From Limisphaera sp. (lineage in GTDB: Bacteria > Verrucomicrobiota > Verrucomicrobiia > Limisphaerales > Limisphaeraceae): a stretch of DNA of 64,000 nt. Under the pieces are notes generated by a model that searched no databases, was not told the DNA's origin, and was given only the letters and a program-made list of their open reading frames with translations. Made by a program: the position numbers and the translations under genes. Numbering within the stretch: position 1 is the stretch's first letter; every line of letters starts with the position of its first letter. The stretch is taken from the NCBI GenBank assembly GCA_025057755.1, contig JANWVC010000007.1, positions 124,001-188,000 of the forward strand. Reading direction: 5' to 3'. Shown here piece by piece: positions 18,616-27,886 of the stretch.

Positions 18616-20739
18616 ATGTTGGAATCGCTGCTTTCTCCAAACACAGTGGCGGTCATCGGGGCCTCACGGAGCCCGGGCAAGGTCGGCCATGCCGTCGTGG
18701 CTAACCTGTTAGCCGGTGGATTTCAGGGCACGCTCGTTCCCATCAACCCGCAGGCCAGTGACGTGTTGGGTTTAAAGTGTTACCCGAACCTGGAAGCTTA
18801 CGGCAGACCGGTGGATCTGGCTGTGATCGTTGTGCCGCCCGCAGCCGTAAAAGACGCGCTGGAAAGCGCCATCCGGGTGGGGGTGAAGGCTGTGGTGGTG
18901 ATTACAGCCGGTTTTAAAGAGGTCGGTCCGGAGGGAGCCGCGCTGGAGGCAGAACTGGTGCGGATTTGTAAAGCGGCCGGAGTCCGGATGATGGGCCCTA
19001 ACTGCCTCGGGGTGATGAACATCCATCATCGCATGAACGCCACATTTGCCGCCACCTTGCCGCCGCCGGGGCCGATCTCTGTCATTTCCCAGTCGGGGGC
19101 CCTGTGCGTGGCTATCTTGGACTGGGCTGTTAAAGAAAAGCTTGGCCTCAGCAAGGTGCTCAGTATCGGCAACAAGGCGGATCTAAATGAAGCCGACTTT
19201 TTAGAGGCCCTTGCCCAGGACAGAGAAACGCGCGTCGTGGTCAGTTACTTGGAGAATATCACCGACGGCAACAAGTTCCTGCAAGTTGCAGAAGCCGCTG
19301 CTTCGGTCAAACCTGTGATCGTTCTCAAGGTCGGGATCACGCAGGCAGGTGCCCGCGCGGCCTCGTCTCATACCGGCAGCTTGGCCGGAGCTGACATGGC
19401 TTATGGCGCGGCCTTCAAGCGTGCCGGCGTAATCCGGGCCGAGCATTTCGAAGAATTGTTTGACTACGCCCGGGCCTTTGCCGCGCAACCGTTGCCTCGT
19501 GGCAATCGTGTGGTCGTGATTACAAACGCCGGTGGCCCTGGCATCATGGCTGCCGACGCGGCTGAGAGCTGCGGCTTGCGCATGGTACCGCCCTCGGAAG
19601 CCATCCGACGGCGTCTCCGCGAAGCCCTCCCTGCAGCGGCTTCAGTGGGTAACCCGGTGGATGTCATCGGCGACGCTGATCCGGATCGGTACATGCGGGC
19701 GTTTGAGCTGATCCAAGATGACGAAACCATTGACGCCGTCATCGTGCTGGTGACGCCGCAAAACATGACGCGTCCTACAGAGCTGGCGCGTCGCCTCATT
19801 GAAACGCACCGGGGAACAAAACCAGTGTTGGCAGCTTTCATGGGAGGGCAGGAGGTGGCCGCAGCCCAGGAACTGCTCGTGGCTGCGGGCATTCCCAATT
19901 ATCCGTCGCCCGAACGGGCCGTTGCGGCGCTCAAGGCGATGTGCGATTACGCAGCCTGGCGTAACCGACCACCCAGAGTCGTGGCTCGGATCGCCGTGAA
20001 TCGTCGACGCGTGAACCGGGTCCTGCAGTGGCATGTCCGCACGGGTTCCTTCCAAGTGGGCGAAGTGGAAGCCAAGGAGATCCTTCGGTCTTACGATTTT
20101 AATGTGTTACCCGGGCAACTGGCCCGTTCCGCTGACGAAGCTGTGGAAGTGGCTGAGCGCATCGGTTATCCAGTGGTCCTTAAGATTTCATCGCCCGATA
20201 TCATTCACAAATCCGACTTTGGAGGTGTGCGCATCAACCTCGCCACGGCCGAGCAGGTACGCGACGCCTTCGATTTGATGATGGTGCGCATCCAGCGTCT
20301 GGCCCCACGGGCGCGCGTCCGTGGCGCCTACGTCGAAAAAATGGGTCAACGCGGGCGGGAGGTGATCCTCGGGATGACACGCGACCCGAACTTTGGTCCC
20401 CTTCTCATGTTCGGTTTGGGCGGGATTTTCGTGGAGGTCATGAAAGATGTGACCTTTTACTTGGCTCCGATTACCCACGACGAAGCAATGCAGATGCTCA
20501 AAAGCACTCGGTCCTACGCTTTATTGCAGGGTGCTCGTGGGCAGGAACCGGTGGATTTGGACGCCATCGCCAGCGCTTTGCAGCGTATCAGTCAACTGGC
20601 CACGGATTATCCCCAGATTCAAGAACTGGATATCAACCCCTTCGTCGTAGGCCCGGTCGGGATGCGCCCATACGTGGCAGACGCCCGGATGACCCTGGCC
20701 AGCAGCGAACCCATGCGCCATGAGCAAGTCTCCCATTAA
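18616..20739 (+). CDS. ADP-forming acyl-CoA (acetyl-CoA) synthetase, fused alpha and beta subunits
   Basis: About 707 residues. It interconverts acetyl-CoA (or another acyl-CoA), ADP and phosphate with acid, ATP and CoA. The N-terminal CoA-binding domain starts VAVIGASRSPGKVGHAV. The succinyl-CoA ligase-like domain includes the catalytic histidine in AASSHTGSLAG (about residue 252). The C-terminal ATP-grasp domain has YPVVLKISSPDIIHKSDFGG and ELDINPFVV. The histidine is intact, unlike the inactive NDP-forming domain in many Pat acetyltransferases, so it is probably a working enzyme. The ATG at 18616 was chosen by homology; the frame is open 35 codons upstream. It overlaps the next gene by 20 nt. 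Confidence 0.9.
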   Translation: MLESLLSPNTVAVIGASRSPGKVGHAVVANLLAGGFQGTLVPINPQASDVLGLKCYPNLEAYGRPVDLAVIVVPPAAVKDALESAIRVGVKAVVVITAGFKEVGPEGAALEAELVRICKAAGVRMMGPNCLGVMNIHHRMNATFAATLPPPGPISVISQSGALCVAILDWAVKEKLGLSKVLSIGNKADLNEADFLEALAQDRETRVVVSYLENITDGNKFLQVAEAAASVKPVIVLKVGITQAGARAASSHTGSLAGADMAYGAAFKRAGVIRAEHFEELFDYARAFAAQPLPRGNRVVVITNAGGPGIMAADAAESCGLRMVPPSEAIRRRLREALPAAASVGNPVDVIGDADPDRYMRAFELIQDDETIDAVIVLVTPQNMTRPTELARRLIETHRGTKPVLAAFMGGQEVAAAQELLVAAGIPNYPSPERAVAALKAMCDYAAWRNRPPRVVARIAVNRRRVNRVLQWHVRTGSFQVGEVEAKEILRSYDFNVLPGQLARSADEAVEVAERIGYPVVLKISSPDIIHKSDFGGVRINLATAEQVRDAFDLMMVRIQRLAPRARVRGAYVEKMGQRGREVILGMTRDPNFGPLLMFGLGGIFVEVMKDVTFYLAPITHDEAMQMLKSTRSYALLQGARGQEPVDLDAIASALQRISQLATDYPQIQELDINPFVVGPVGMRPYVADARMTLASSEPMRHEQVSH

Positions 20740-22603
20740 ATTTGATCGAAATTGGCAGGAAAAATACGCCGCGCAGATCCAGACAGCGGAAGAAGCCGTG
20801 CGCCGACTACGCCCCGGTCAGCGCATTTTCGTCGGCACTGGCTGTGCGGAGCCATTGACCTTGGTTCGAGCCCTAACCCAGCGAGCGGCGGAATTGCCAG
20901 ATACTGAGATCGTCCATCTGCTGACTTTTGGCGACGCACCTTATGCGCATCGTGAGCTAACCCGTTATTTCCGCGTCAACTCCTTCTTTATCGCTGAAAA
21001 CGTTCGGGATATCATTCAAGAGGGCTTGGGCGATTACACGCCCATCCACTTGTCTGACATCCCCCGGTTGTTCCACTCCGGCCAGCTGCCTCTGGATGCA
21101 GCGCTGATTCAGGTCACGCCTCCCGATGAAAACGGGATGTGCAGTTTAGGCATCTCGGTAGACATCGTCAAAAGCGCCATTGAAAATGCGTCGTTAGTGA
21201 TTGCTCAAGTCAATCCCAACATGCCCTGGACCCACGGCGACTCGTTGGTCGATGTGCTCAAACTGGACGTGCTCGTCCCATGTGAAGACCCGTTACTGGA
21301 GGTGCCGCCGGCGGAAATTACGGATGTCACCCGACAGATAGCTGAATATGTTGCGGCTCTCATCGACGACGGCGCCACGCTTGAGCTGGGCATCGGTCGC
21401 ATTCCACACGCTCTTCTGGCGTTTTTGACCCATAAGCGCGACCTGGGCATCCACACCGAGATGATCACTGACGACATCATCCCGCTGCTGGAAGCCGGCG
21501 TTATTAACGGCAAACGCAAAACGCTTGACCGCGGCAAGGTCGTGACCAGCTTCTGCCTCGGCACGCGCAAGCTGTATGATTACATCGATCGCAACCCGGT
21601 CTTCTCTTTCCAACCCACCGAATATGTTAATGACCCTTTCATCATCAGCCAGCAGCACAAAATGGTGGCTGTGAACGTGGCGTTGGAAGTGGACCTGACC
21701 GGCCAGGTCTGTGCTGACTCGCTCGGTTCAAAGTTCTTCAGCGGCGTGGGGGGACAGGTGGACTTCAACCGCGGCGCGGCCAAGGCCCCGGGCGGCAAAG
21801 CCATCATCGCGTTACCGTCCACCGCACAAAACGGCACCGTCTCCCGCATCGTCGCGCGGTTGAGTCCCGGCGCCGGCGTGGTGACCACTCGGGCTGGTGT
21901 CAATTATGTGGTGACAGAGTACGGCGTGGCCTATCTACACGGAAAAAGTGTTTCCGAACGCGCCCTAGCCCTCATCAGCATTGCTCATCCTAAGTTCCGT
22001 GCCCAACTCCTGCGCGAAGCCATCGAGGCCAAGTACCTCTCAGCAGAAATGGCCGATAAGGAGGGCAAGATCCTCGTGGGGCCCAAAGAGCTTCGAACCA
22101 CGCTCCTGTTGAACGACGGCACGCTCATCAACTTCCGGCCCATCCACCCCACGGACGTGCCCCGCATGCGTGAACACTTCTACAGCCTGTCCCAACAGTC
22201 CATCTATTTCCGTTTCATGCAAGCGGTCAAAGACGGCGTCATTCCGCGCCGGCAGATCGAGGACTTTGTCTACATCGATCACCGCAACGACGTTTGTATC
22301 GTTGGTGTTTTGCCCGATCCGGCTGGCGAACAAATCATCGCCATCGGCAGTTACTATCTCAATCCTAGGACCAATCGGGCCGAGGTCGCATTCACGGTCC
22401 ATGACGATTGGCAACGCCGCGGCATTGGCACATTTCTCCTGAAACATCTCATGCGGATTGCCCGCCGGAATGGCATCAGCGGATTTACGGCTGAAGTGCT
22501 TGTCGAGAACAAAGCCATGCAGGCTGTCTTCAACAAGGCCGATTGCAAAGTTAGCAGCCGTCTGGTTGGCAACGTCTATCACTACGAACTGGAGTTCACT
22601 TGA
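20720..22603 (+). CDS. Acetyl-CoA hydrolase/CoA-transferase fused to GNAT acetyltransferase
   Basis: 627 residues. Residues 1-450 are a 4-hydroxybutyrate/acetyl-CoA:acid CoA-transferase of the Cat1/AbfT type. Typical elements are LELGIGRIPHALL, HTEMITDD (E247 is the probable thioester glutamate, by inference), EYVNDPFIISQ, SGVGGQVDFNRGA and VTEYGVAYL. Residues about 465-627 are a GNAT domain with the Pat-like lead FRPIHPTDVPRMREHFYSLS and the acetyl-CoA loop QRRGIGTFLL. The fusion couples acyl-CoA chemistry to a likely protein lysine acetyltransferase. The start overlaps the upstream synthetase gene and the stop overlaps the deacetylase gene (TTGA), so all three are translationally coupled. 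Confidence 0.9.
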   Translation: MSKSPIKFDRNWQEKYAAQIQTAEEAVRRLRPGQRIFVGTGCAEPLTLVRALTQRAAELPDTEIVHLLTFGDAPYAHRELTRYFRVNSFFIAENVRDIIQEGLGDYTPIHLSDIPRLFHSGQLPLDAALIQVTPPDENGMCSLGISVDIVKSAIENASLVIAQVNPNMPWTHGDSLVDVLKLDVLVPCEDPLLEVPPAEITDVTRQIAEYVAALIDDGATLELGIGRIPHALLAFLTHKRDLGIHTEMITDDIIPLLEAGVINGKRKTLDRGKVVTSFCLGTRKLYDYIDRNPVFSFQPTEYVNDPFIISQQHKMVAVNVALEVDLTGQVCADSLGSKFFSGVGGQVDFNRGAAKAPGGKAIIALPSTAQNGTVSRIVARLSPGAGVVTTRAGVNYVVTEYGVAYLHGKSVSERALALISIAHPKFRAQLLREAIEAKYLSAEMADKEGKILVGPKELRTTLLLNDGTLINFRPIHPTDVPRMREHFYSLSQQSIYFRFMQAVKDGVIPRRQIEDFVYIDHRNDVCIVGVLPDPAGEQIIAIGSYYLNPRTNRAEVAFTVHDDWQRRGIGTFLLKHLMRIARRNGISGFTAEVLVENKAMQAVFNKADCKVSSRLVGNVYHYELEFT

Positions 22604-23796
22604 ACCGTGTCCGGTCGGTGCCACCTGACTGCCCGACCTGTCGCGCGGCGGTGCTGCCCATGAGCGTGCCCGACCAGGTCTTGGTTTATGCGCCGGAAAC
22701 GGAGGTCCTCCGCTATCCACCGGACTGCCCCTTTAAGACAGAGCGCGCCACGGCGACCCGACGTCAGTTACTTCAGGCAGGCCTGCTCGGTTCTGGCCCA
22801 TTGCAGGAGGTGCGACCACAACCCGCCACCCGGGCGGAACTCGAACGCCTGCACGCGCCGCGCTATTTGGACCTGCTTCAGGCTGCAGCGGCAGGGGAAT
22901 TAACTGCAGAGAGCCTTCACGTCGGTTTGGGTGGGCCGGATACTCCTGTTTTCCCGCACATGTGGGAGTATGCCCGTTGGGCTTGTGGAGCTGCGCTCAC
23001 CGCGGCCGACCTCCTTTTGCAAGGCCAGGCCCGCATCGCCTTCAACTTGCATGGAGGATTTCATCATGCCCACGCAGCGCGCGCCGGTGGTTTCTGTTAC
23101 CTCAACGATGTAGCGTTAGCTTGCGAGCGACTCGTTGCTGCAGGACGCCGGGTGATGTATCTGGACCTCGATGCCCATCACGGCGACGGTGTTCAGGCTT
23201 TCTTCTATGATCGCAACGATGTCCTCACCGTATCTTTGCATGAGTCCGGAAAAACACTGTACCCTGGCACGGGCTTTGAGGACGAACTGGGCGAAGGCCC
23301 GGGCTATGGATACAATGTCAATGTGCCGCTCCCGGCTGGCACCTATGATGCGGCATTCCTAAAAGCCTATTTCACGATCGTTGCGCCCTTGTTGCGAGCG
23401 TATCGACCGGACGTGCTCGTTGTGGAATTGGGAATGGACATTCTCGCGGGAGACCCGTTGACGCACCTCCTCATGACCAACAATGTGGTGGTTGAGGTGG
23501 CACGCCATCTCCGACAGACCGGCTTGCCGTTGTTGGTCAGCGGCGGGGGCGGTTACCAGTTTGAACCAACCGTCCGTGGCTGGGCATTGGCTTGGCGCAC
23601 CTTGGCTGGACAGGACTGCGAGGATGCCTGGAGCCTCGGTTTGGGCGGCACCATGATGAGCACGCTGGATTGGGCCGGTGGCTGGCGTGACCCGGAGCGA
23701 CCCGTGCCTGCCGACCTGTGCGCGCAAGTCGAACCCGAACTGAACCGAACCCTACAACGCCTTCAGCAAACCGTTCCTTTGTTGCAACGTGCTTGA
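22600..23796 (+). CDS. acuC: Histone-deacetylase-family protein, AcuC-like
   Basis: Up to 398 residues. All class I/II deacetylase active-site elements are present: the HHAHAARAGGFCYLND histidine pair, the zinc ligands in YLDLDAHHGDG, the second aspartate in GMDILAGDPL and the catalytic tyrosine in SGGGGYQFEPTVR. In Bacillus, AcuC deacetylates acetyl-CoA synthetase. Here the gene lies between a GNAT-containing gene and acsA, which strongly suggests the same job. A TTG start at 22600 has a GGAG site 5 nt upstream and overlaps the previous stop. An ATG at 22660 without a good site would remove 20 residues that are not part of the family fold. Confidence 0.87.
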   Translation: MNRVRSVPPDCPTCRAAVLPMSVPDQVLVYAPETEVLRYPPDCPFKTERATATRRQLLQAGLLGSGPLQEVRPQPATRAELERLHAPRYLDLLQAAAAGELTAESLHVGLGGPDTPVFPHMWEYARWACGAALTAADLLLQGQARIAFNLHGGFHHAHAARAGGFCYLNDVALACERLVAAGRRVMYLDLDAHHGDGVQAFFYDRNDVLTVSLHESGKTLYPGTGFEDELGEGPGYGYNVNVPLPAGTYDAAFLKAYFTIVAPLLRAYRPDVLVVELGMDILAGDPLTHLLMTNNVVVEVARHLRQTGLPLLVSGGGGYQFEPTVRGWALAWRTLAGQDCEDAWSLGLGGTMMSTLDWAGGWRDPERPVPADLCAQVEPELNRTLQRLQQTVPLLQRA

Positions 23797-24016
23797 AGAG
23801 CGTATGCGGGTACAACTGCCCGTCGCGCGCGCGCCCCTCGGGTGTGGCTTCGCCTGCGCTTTCACAAACCCAGCCAGATGCTGTGCATTCTCGCAATCGA
23901 AGTTGTGGAGTTGGTCACGGGAGAATCGTCCTTAACCCTGTCCGGTCTGGATTGACACTGGCCTTTGTCTCATGCTTTCTTTCTCAGCGAACTGCACGGA
24001 AACCTAAACGTGGCTT

Positions 24017-25999
24017 ATGAGCAACCAGAGTAACCCATCCTCGACCGTCTCGCTTCTGCAAGAACATCGAACCTTTCCCCCATCGCCCGAGTTCGTGCGG
24101 CAAGCGTACATCAATGCCGAACAGTATCGGCAAATGTATGAACGTTCTATTCGGGATCCGGACGCGTTCTGGCTGGAGCAATGTGAAGCGTTGGAATGGT
24201 ACAAGAAACCCAGCGTGGGCCGCAAATACGTGTGGAATACTAAGGCACGCCAGATTCGACACACTTGGTTTGAGGATGGAGAGTTGAATGTCTCGGTCAA
24301 TTGTCTCGATCGACACGTTCGTAATGGCCGGGCCAACAAGGTTGCGCTTATTTGGCAGGGTGAGCCCGAGCAGGACGTCGCCAAACTGACCTATCAGGAG
24401 CTGTTGGAACAGGTTTGCAAGTTTGCCAACGTGCTCAAAAGCATGGGCGTGCGCAAAGGCGACCGGGTAAGTATTTACCTGCCAATGATTCCGGAATTGC
24501 CGATTGCCATGCTGGCTTGCGCACGCATCGGGGCGATTCACTCGGTGGTGTTCGGCGGATTTAGCGCCGAGGCGCTGGCCGGTCGCATCAACGATTCGAC
24601 CTGCAAGATCCTCATTACAGCGGACCAGGGATTGCGCGGCGGTAAGCAAATCCCGCTCAAAACCATCGCCGATGAAGCGCTGCGTCAATGTTCTAGCATC
24701 GAAAAGGTCGTTGTGGTCCGACGTACCGGCGCGAACATTGCTTGGGTGGATGGCCGGGACCTCTGGTGGCACGAATTGATGGCCAAGGCTGCGCCTCAGT
24801 GCGATCCGGAACGAATGAAGGCCGAGGATTACCTCTTCATGCTGTACACGTCAGGATCTACCGGCAAGCCCAAGGGGGTGGTGCACTCGACGGCTGGTTA
24901 CCTCCTGCATGTCACTCTGACTACCAAGTATGTTTTTGACATCAAAGAGGATGACCGCTTCTGGTGCACGGCCGATATCGGGTGGGTGACCGGCCACAGT
25001 TACATTGTGTACGGACCGCTGTCGAATGGTTTTACGAGCCTGATGTTTGAAGGGGTGCCCACTTATCCGGATCCGGGACGGTTCTGGCAGATCGTGGAGA
25101 AATTCCGCGTCACTCAGTTTTATACCGCACCCACCGCGATCCGCTCGCTCATTCGGTTGGGCGAAGAATGGCCCAACAAATACGATTTGAGCTCCTTGAA
25201 GGTGCTCGGTTCGGTGGGCGAACCCATCAATCCGGAGGCATGGATGTGGTATCATCGTGTCATTGGCAAGGGGCGCTGTCCCATCGTGGATACGTGGTGG
25301 CAGACGGAGACAGGAGGCCACCTGATCACACCATTGCCGGGGGCTCATGTCCTTAAACCTGGCAGCGCGAGCCGACCGTTCTTCGGGGTAGAACCCGTGG
25401 TTTTGCGCGATGATGGCACCGAATGCGCGCCCAATGAGGGAGGGAAATTGTGCATTAAGAGGCCGTGGCCGGGAATGGCCCGCACCACTTGGGGCGATCA
25501 TGACCGGTTTATCGACACATATTTCACGATGTATCCGGACATCTATTTTACCGGCGATGGGGCCCGTGTGGATGAAGACGGTGATTACTGGTTGCTGGGG
25601 CGCATTGACGATGTGGTGAACGTCTCTGGTCACCGCATCGGAACTGCGGAGGTGGAAAGCGCCCTCGTCAGCCATCCGAAAGTGGCCGAGGCAGCCGTGG
25701 CTCCAATGCCGCATGAAATCAAGGGCCAGGCCTTGTATGCCTTCGTCACCCTGAAAGAAGGGGTTGAACCCTCGGAGGAGCTCCGTAAAGAGCTTATTGC
25801 TCATGTTCGGAAGGAGATCGGGCCGATTGCAACGCCGGACAAATTGCAATTTGCGCCCGCCTTGCCCAAGACCCGGTCCGGCAAGATTATGCGCCGGATT
25901 TTGCGCAAGATCGCGGAGGGACAACCGGACCAGATCGGTGATACCACCACGTTGGCAGATCCCTCGGTAGTAGAGACCTTAGTCAAGGGCCGGCTTTGA
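24017..25999 (+). CDS. acsA: Acetate--CoA ligase (AMP-forming acetyl-CoA synthetase)
   Basis: 660 residues, normal length. It activates acetate to acetyl-CoA through acetyl-AMP. Core motifs are [11 protein letters not shown] (AMP-binding P-loop), WWQTETGGH, and [20 protein letters not shown] (hinge and A8 region). The C-terminal [11 protein letters not shown] carries K623, equivalent to the catalytic lysine whose acetylation shuts the enzyme off in Salmonella and Bacillus. It is 220 nt after the deacetylase gene, so it may have its own promoter. A terminator follows. Confidence 0.97.
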   Translation: MSNQSNPSSTVSLLQEHRTFPPSPEFVRQAYINAEQYRQMYERSIRDPDAFWLEQCEALEWYKKPSVGRKYVWNTKARQIRHTWFEDGELNVSVNCLDRHVRNGRANKVALIWQGEPEQDVAKLTYQELLEQVCKFANVLKSMGVRKGDRVSIYLPMIPELPIAMLACARIGAIHSVVFGGFSAEALAGRINDSTCKILITADQGLRGGKQIPLKTIADEALRQCSSIEKVVVVRRTGANIAWVDGRDLWWHELMAKAAPQCDPERMKAEDYLFMLYTSGSTGKPKGVVHSTAGYLLHVTLTTKYVFDIKEDDRFWCTADIGWVTGHSYIVYGPLSNGFTSLMFEGVPTYPDPGRFWQIVEKFRVTQFYTAPTAIRSLIRLGEEWPNKYDLSSLKVLGSVGEPINPEAWMWYHRVIGKGRCPIVDTWWQTETGGHLITPLPGAHVLKPGSASRPFFGVEPVVLRDDGTECAPNEGGKLCIKRPWPGMARTTWGDHDRFIDTYFTMYPDIYFTGDGARVDEDGDYWLLGRIDDVVNVSGHRIGTAEVESALVSHPKVAEAAVAPMPHEIKGQALYAFVTLKEGVEPSEELRKELIAHVRKEIGPIATPDKLQFAPALPKTRSGKIMRRILRKIAEGQPDQIGDTTTLADPSVVETLVKGRL

Positions 26000-26031
26000 G
26001 TCCTTCATCATCCGGAAGGCACCTGTCACAG

Positions 26032-26064
26032 GCCCCGTCCGCTGTTTGCGAGTCGGGGCTTTTT
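26032..26064 (+). terminator. Probable rho-independent terminator after acsA
   Basis: Outer stem GCCCCG/CGGGGC (26032-26037 with 26054-26059), a small internal loop, an inner CGC/GCG pairing and then TTTTT. It is 33 nt after the acsA stop. Confidence 0.8.
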
Positions 26065-26588
26065 CTTTCCCTGTCCATCGTGAAACCCACAATCCGGGCG
26101 ACCTGCTGCACGGTCCGCCTCCAATCGCCTGGACCAGACCGAGTGTGCCAGGCGCAAGGTAAGTCCTGATTGTCGGGCGACATAGCCTCGGAAAGCGGCC
26201 GGCCCTGTCTCCATGCGGATTTACGCGTGGTACATGCCGCCGTGCGGGGCCTGCTCCGCCATGCGTAGGGCCAGCATCGTTGGCCGAAAAACAAGGTGTC
26301 GGAGTGGTCCATGGAATCCTGAGTTAGAGCCGGCATGGTTTTCGGGCAATAAGTGTCAGGTCAATCGGCGGTGGGTTTTTCCCAAGAAAAGTAAGGCCAT
26401 CGCAAAAGCGAAGACTTATTCAACAGTTGCGTGAAGAAGCCTCAAGGCGGAACGCTCAGGATCGGGCCGGTCCAAGCCGCTGCATACTTGGGGCCTCGTC
26501 CCGCCCTGGTGGGGGTTTCTCGCAGATGGTTGCTTCTGGGGAGGGGGCGGACGGGTACTGTCCAAGGTCGGTTTCCAGAAACGGAATC
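26065..26588. other. Spacer between acsA terminator and second OFA carrier
   Basis: About 520 nt with no convincing gene. The carrier frame is open back to 26427, but that part is polar and lacks membrane or motif features. It probably contains the carrier's promoter. Confidence 0.4.
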
Positions 26589-27845
26589 ATGGAAAAACCC
26601 GTGACTTACATTCCTGGATCATCGGCTCGCGGTTGGTTGGTGGCCTCGGCAGGCACCGGTATCAACTTGGCGCTGGGGGTTTTGTATACATGGAGTTTAT
26701 TCAAAGGGGCCATTGAACAGCAGTTTGGCTGGAACGGTGACCAACTGAATGATCCGTATGCGCTTTGCTGTTTGGTGTTTGCTTTTACCATGATCCTCGC
26801 CGGGCGATGCCAAGATCTTTGGGGACCGCGCTTGACGGCGACGTTAGGCGGATTGTTGGTGGGGATAGGCCTGGTCCTGATATCCACCACCCGAAGTTAC
26901 CTTCTGTGGTTAGTTGGATTCGGTATCTTGGTCGGCGCGGGCATTGGCTTTGGATACGCATCCGCCACTCCGCCGGCTTTGAAATGGTTTCCCGCCCAAC
27001 GTACCGGACTGATCGCAGGTTTGGTGGTTTCGGGATTTGGCCTCGCTCCGGTGTATCTGGCTCCACTGTCGCAGTGGTTATTGAATCGGTTTGGCGTGCA
27101 GCAGTCCATGTTGATGTTGGGACTGGGCTTTGTGGGAATGGTCTGCTGTCTGGCCCAACTTTTGGTGAATCCTCCTGCCAGTTCGGCTAGCCTCGCCTCA
27201 GCATCGGTGTCGCGCGAGGCTGCACGTGTGAATGTGGCGGATGGAAATACACCGCCGCGGGAGATGCTCCGGCAGGTCCGGTTCTGGTGGTTGTGGCTCA
27301 TTTACTGCATCGGGGCCGGTGCCGGTCTCATGGTGATCGGCAGTATCAGCGGCATGGCCAAAAAAAGCATGGGCGATTGGGCATTCCTCGCGGTCGCCGT
27401 TTTGGCGGTCGGAAATGCAGGCGGCCGGATTCTGGCGGGGGGGGTATCGGATCGGATCGGGCGGCGTCAGACATTGACTTTGGTCTTGGGACTGCAGGCG
27501 TTGCTCATGTTTGTCGCCATTCCCGTTACGGGCTGGCCGGGCGTGCCAGGTGTGTGGGTTGTGGTGGTGGCGGCATTGATGGGTGCGAATTACGGGGCGA
27601 ACCTGGCATTGTTTCCCTCCTTTTGTAAAGACCTGTGGGGTTTAAGGCATTTCGGGACGAATTATGGCCTCTTGTTCACGGCGTGGGGTGTCGGAGGACT
27701 TCTACTGCCGCGATTGCAACAGACGCTTACGTCCTATAGCGGCGGTAGTTACACCTCTGCCTTTGTCACGGCCGGCGCGTTACTCATAGGGGCTGCGTTG
27801 CTGACCCTGCGCTGGCCCAGCACGGCCAATCCTGAGCCTCGGTAA
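26589..27845 (+). CDS. MFS transporter, OFA family (second copy)
   Basis: About 418 residues with twelve hydrophobic helices from the ATG at 26589. The OFA-type N-terminus INLALGVLYTWSLFKGAIE and the MFS loop motifs AGRCQDLWGPRLTA and AGGVSDRIGRRQT are clear. It lies directly after acsA and its terminator, so uptake or export of acetate or another small carboxylate is a reasonable guess. OFA carriers in general handle oxalate, formate and related acids. It is distantly paralogous to the carrier at 2171-3553. Confidence 0.87.
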   Translation: MEKPVTYIPGSSARGWLVASAGTGINLALGVLYTWSLFKGAIEQQFGWNGDQLNDPYALCCLVFAFTMILAGRCQDLWGPRLTATLGGLLVGIGLVLISTTRSYLLWLVGFGILVGAGIGFGYASATPPALKWFPAQRTGLIAGLVVSGFGLAPVYLAPLSQWLLNRFGVQQSMLMLGLGFVGMVCCLAQLLVNPPASSASLASASVSREAARVNVADGNTPPREMLRQVRFWWLWLIYCIGAGAGLMVIGSISGMAKKSMGDWAFLAVAVLAVGNAGGRILAGGVSDRIGRRQTLTLVLGLQALLMFVAIPVTGWPGVPGVWVVVVAALMGANYGANLALFPSFCKDLWGLRHFGTNYGLLFTAWGVGGLLLPRLQQTLTSYSGGSYTSAFVTAGALLIGAALLTLRWPSTANPEPR

Positions 27846-27886
27846 ACATCGTCGAGATTTACTTTGCCGCGTTTGGAGAAATCCTC

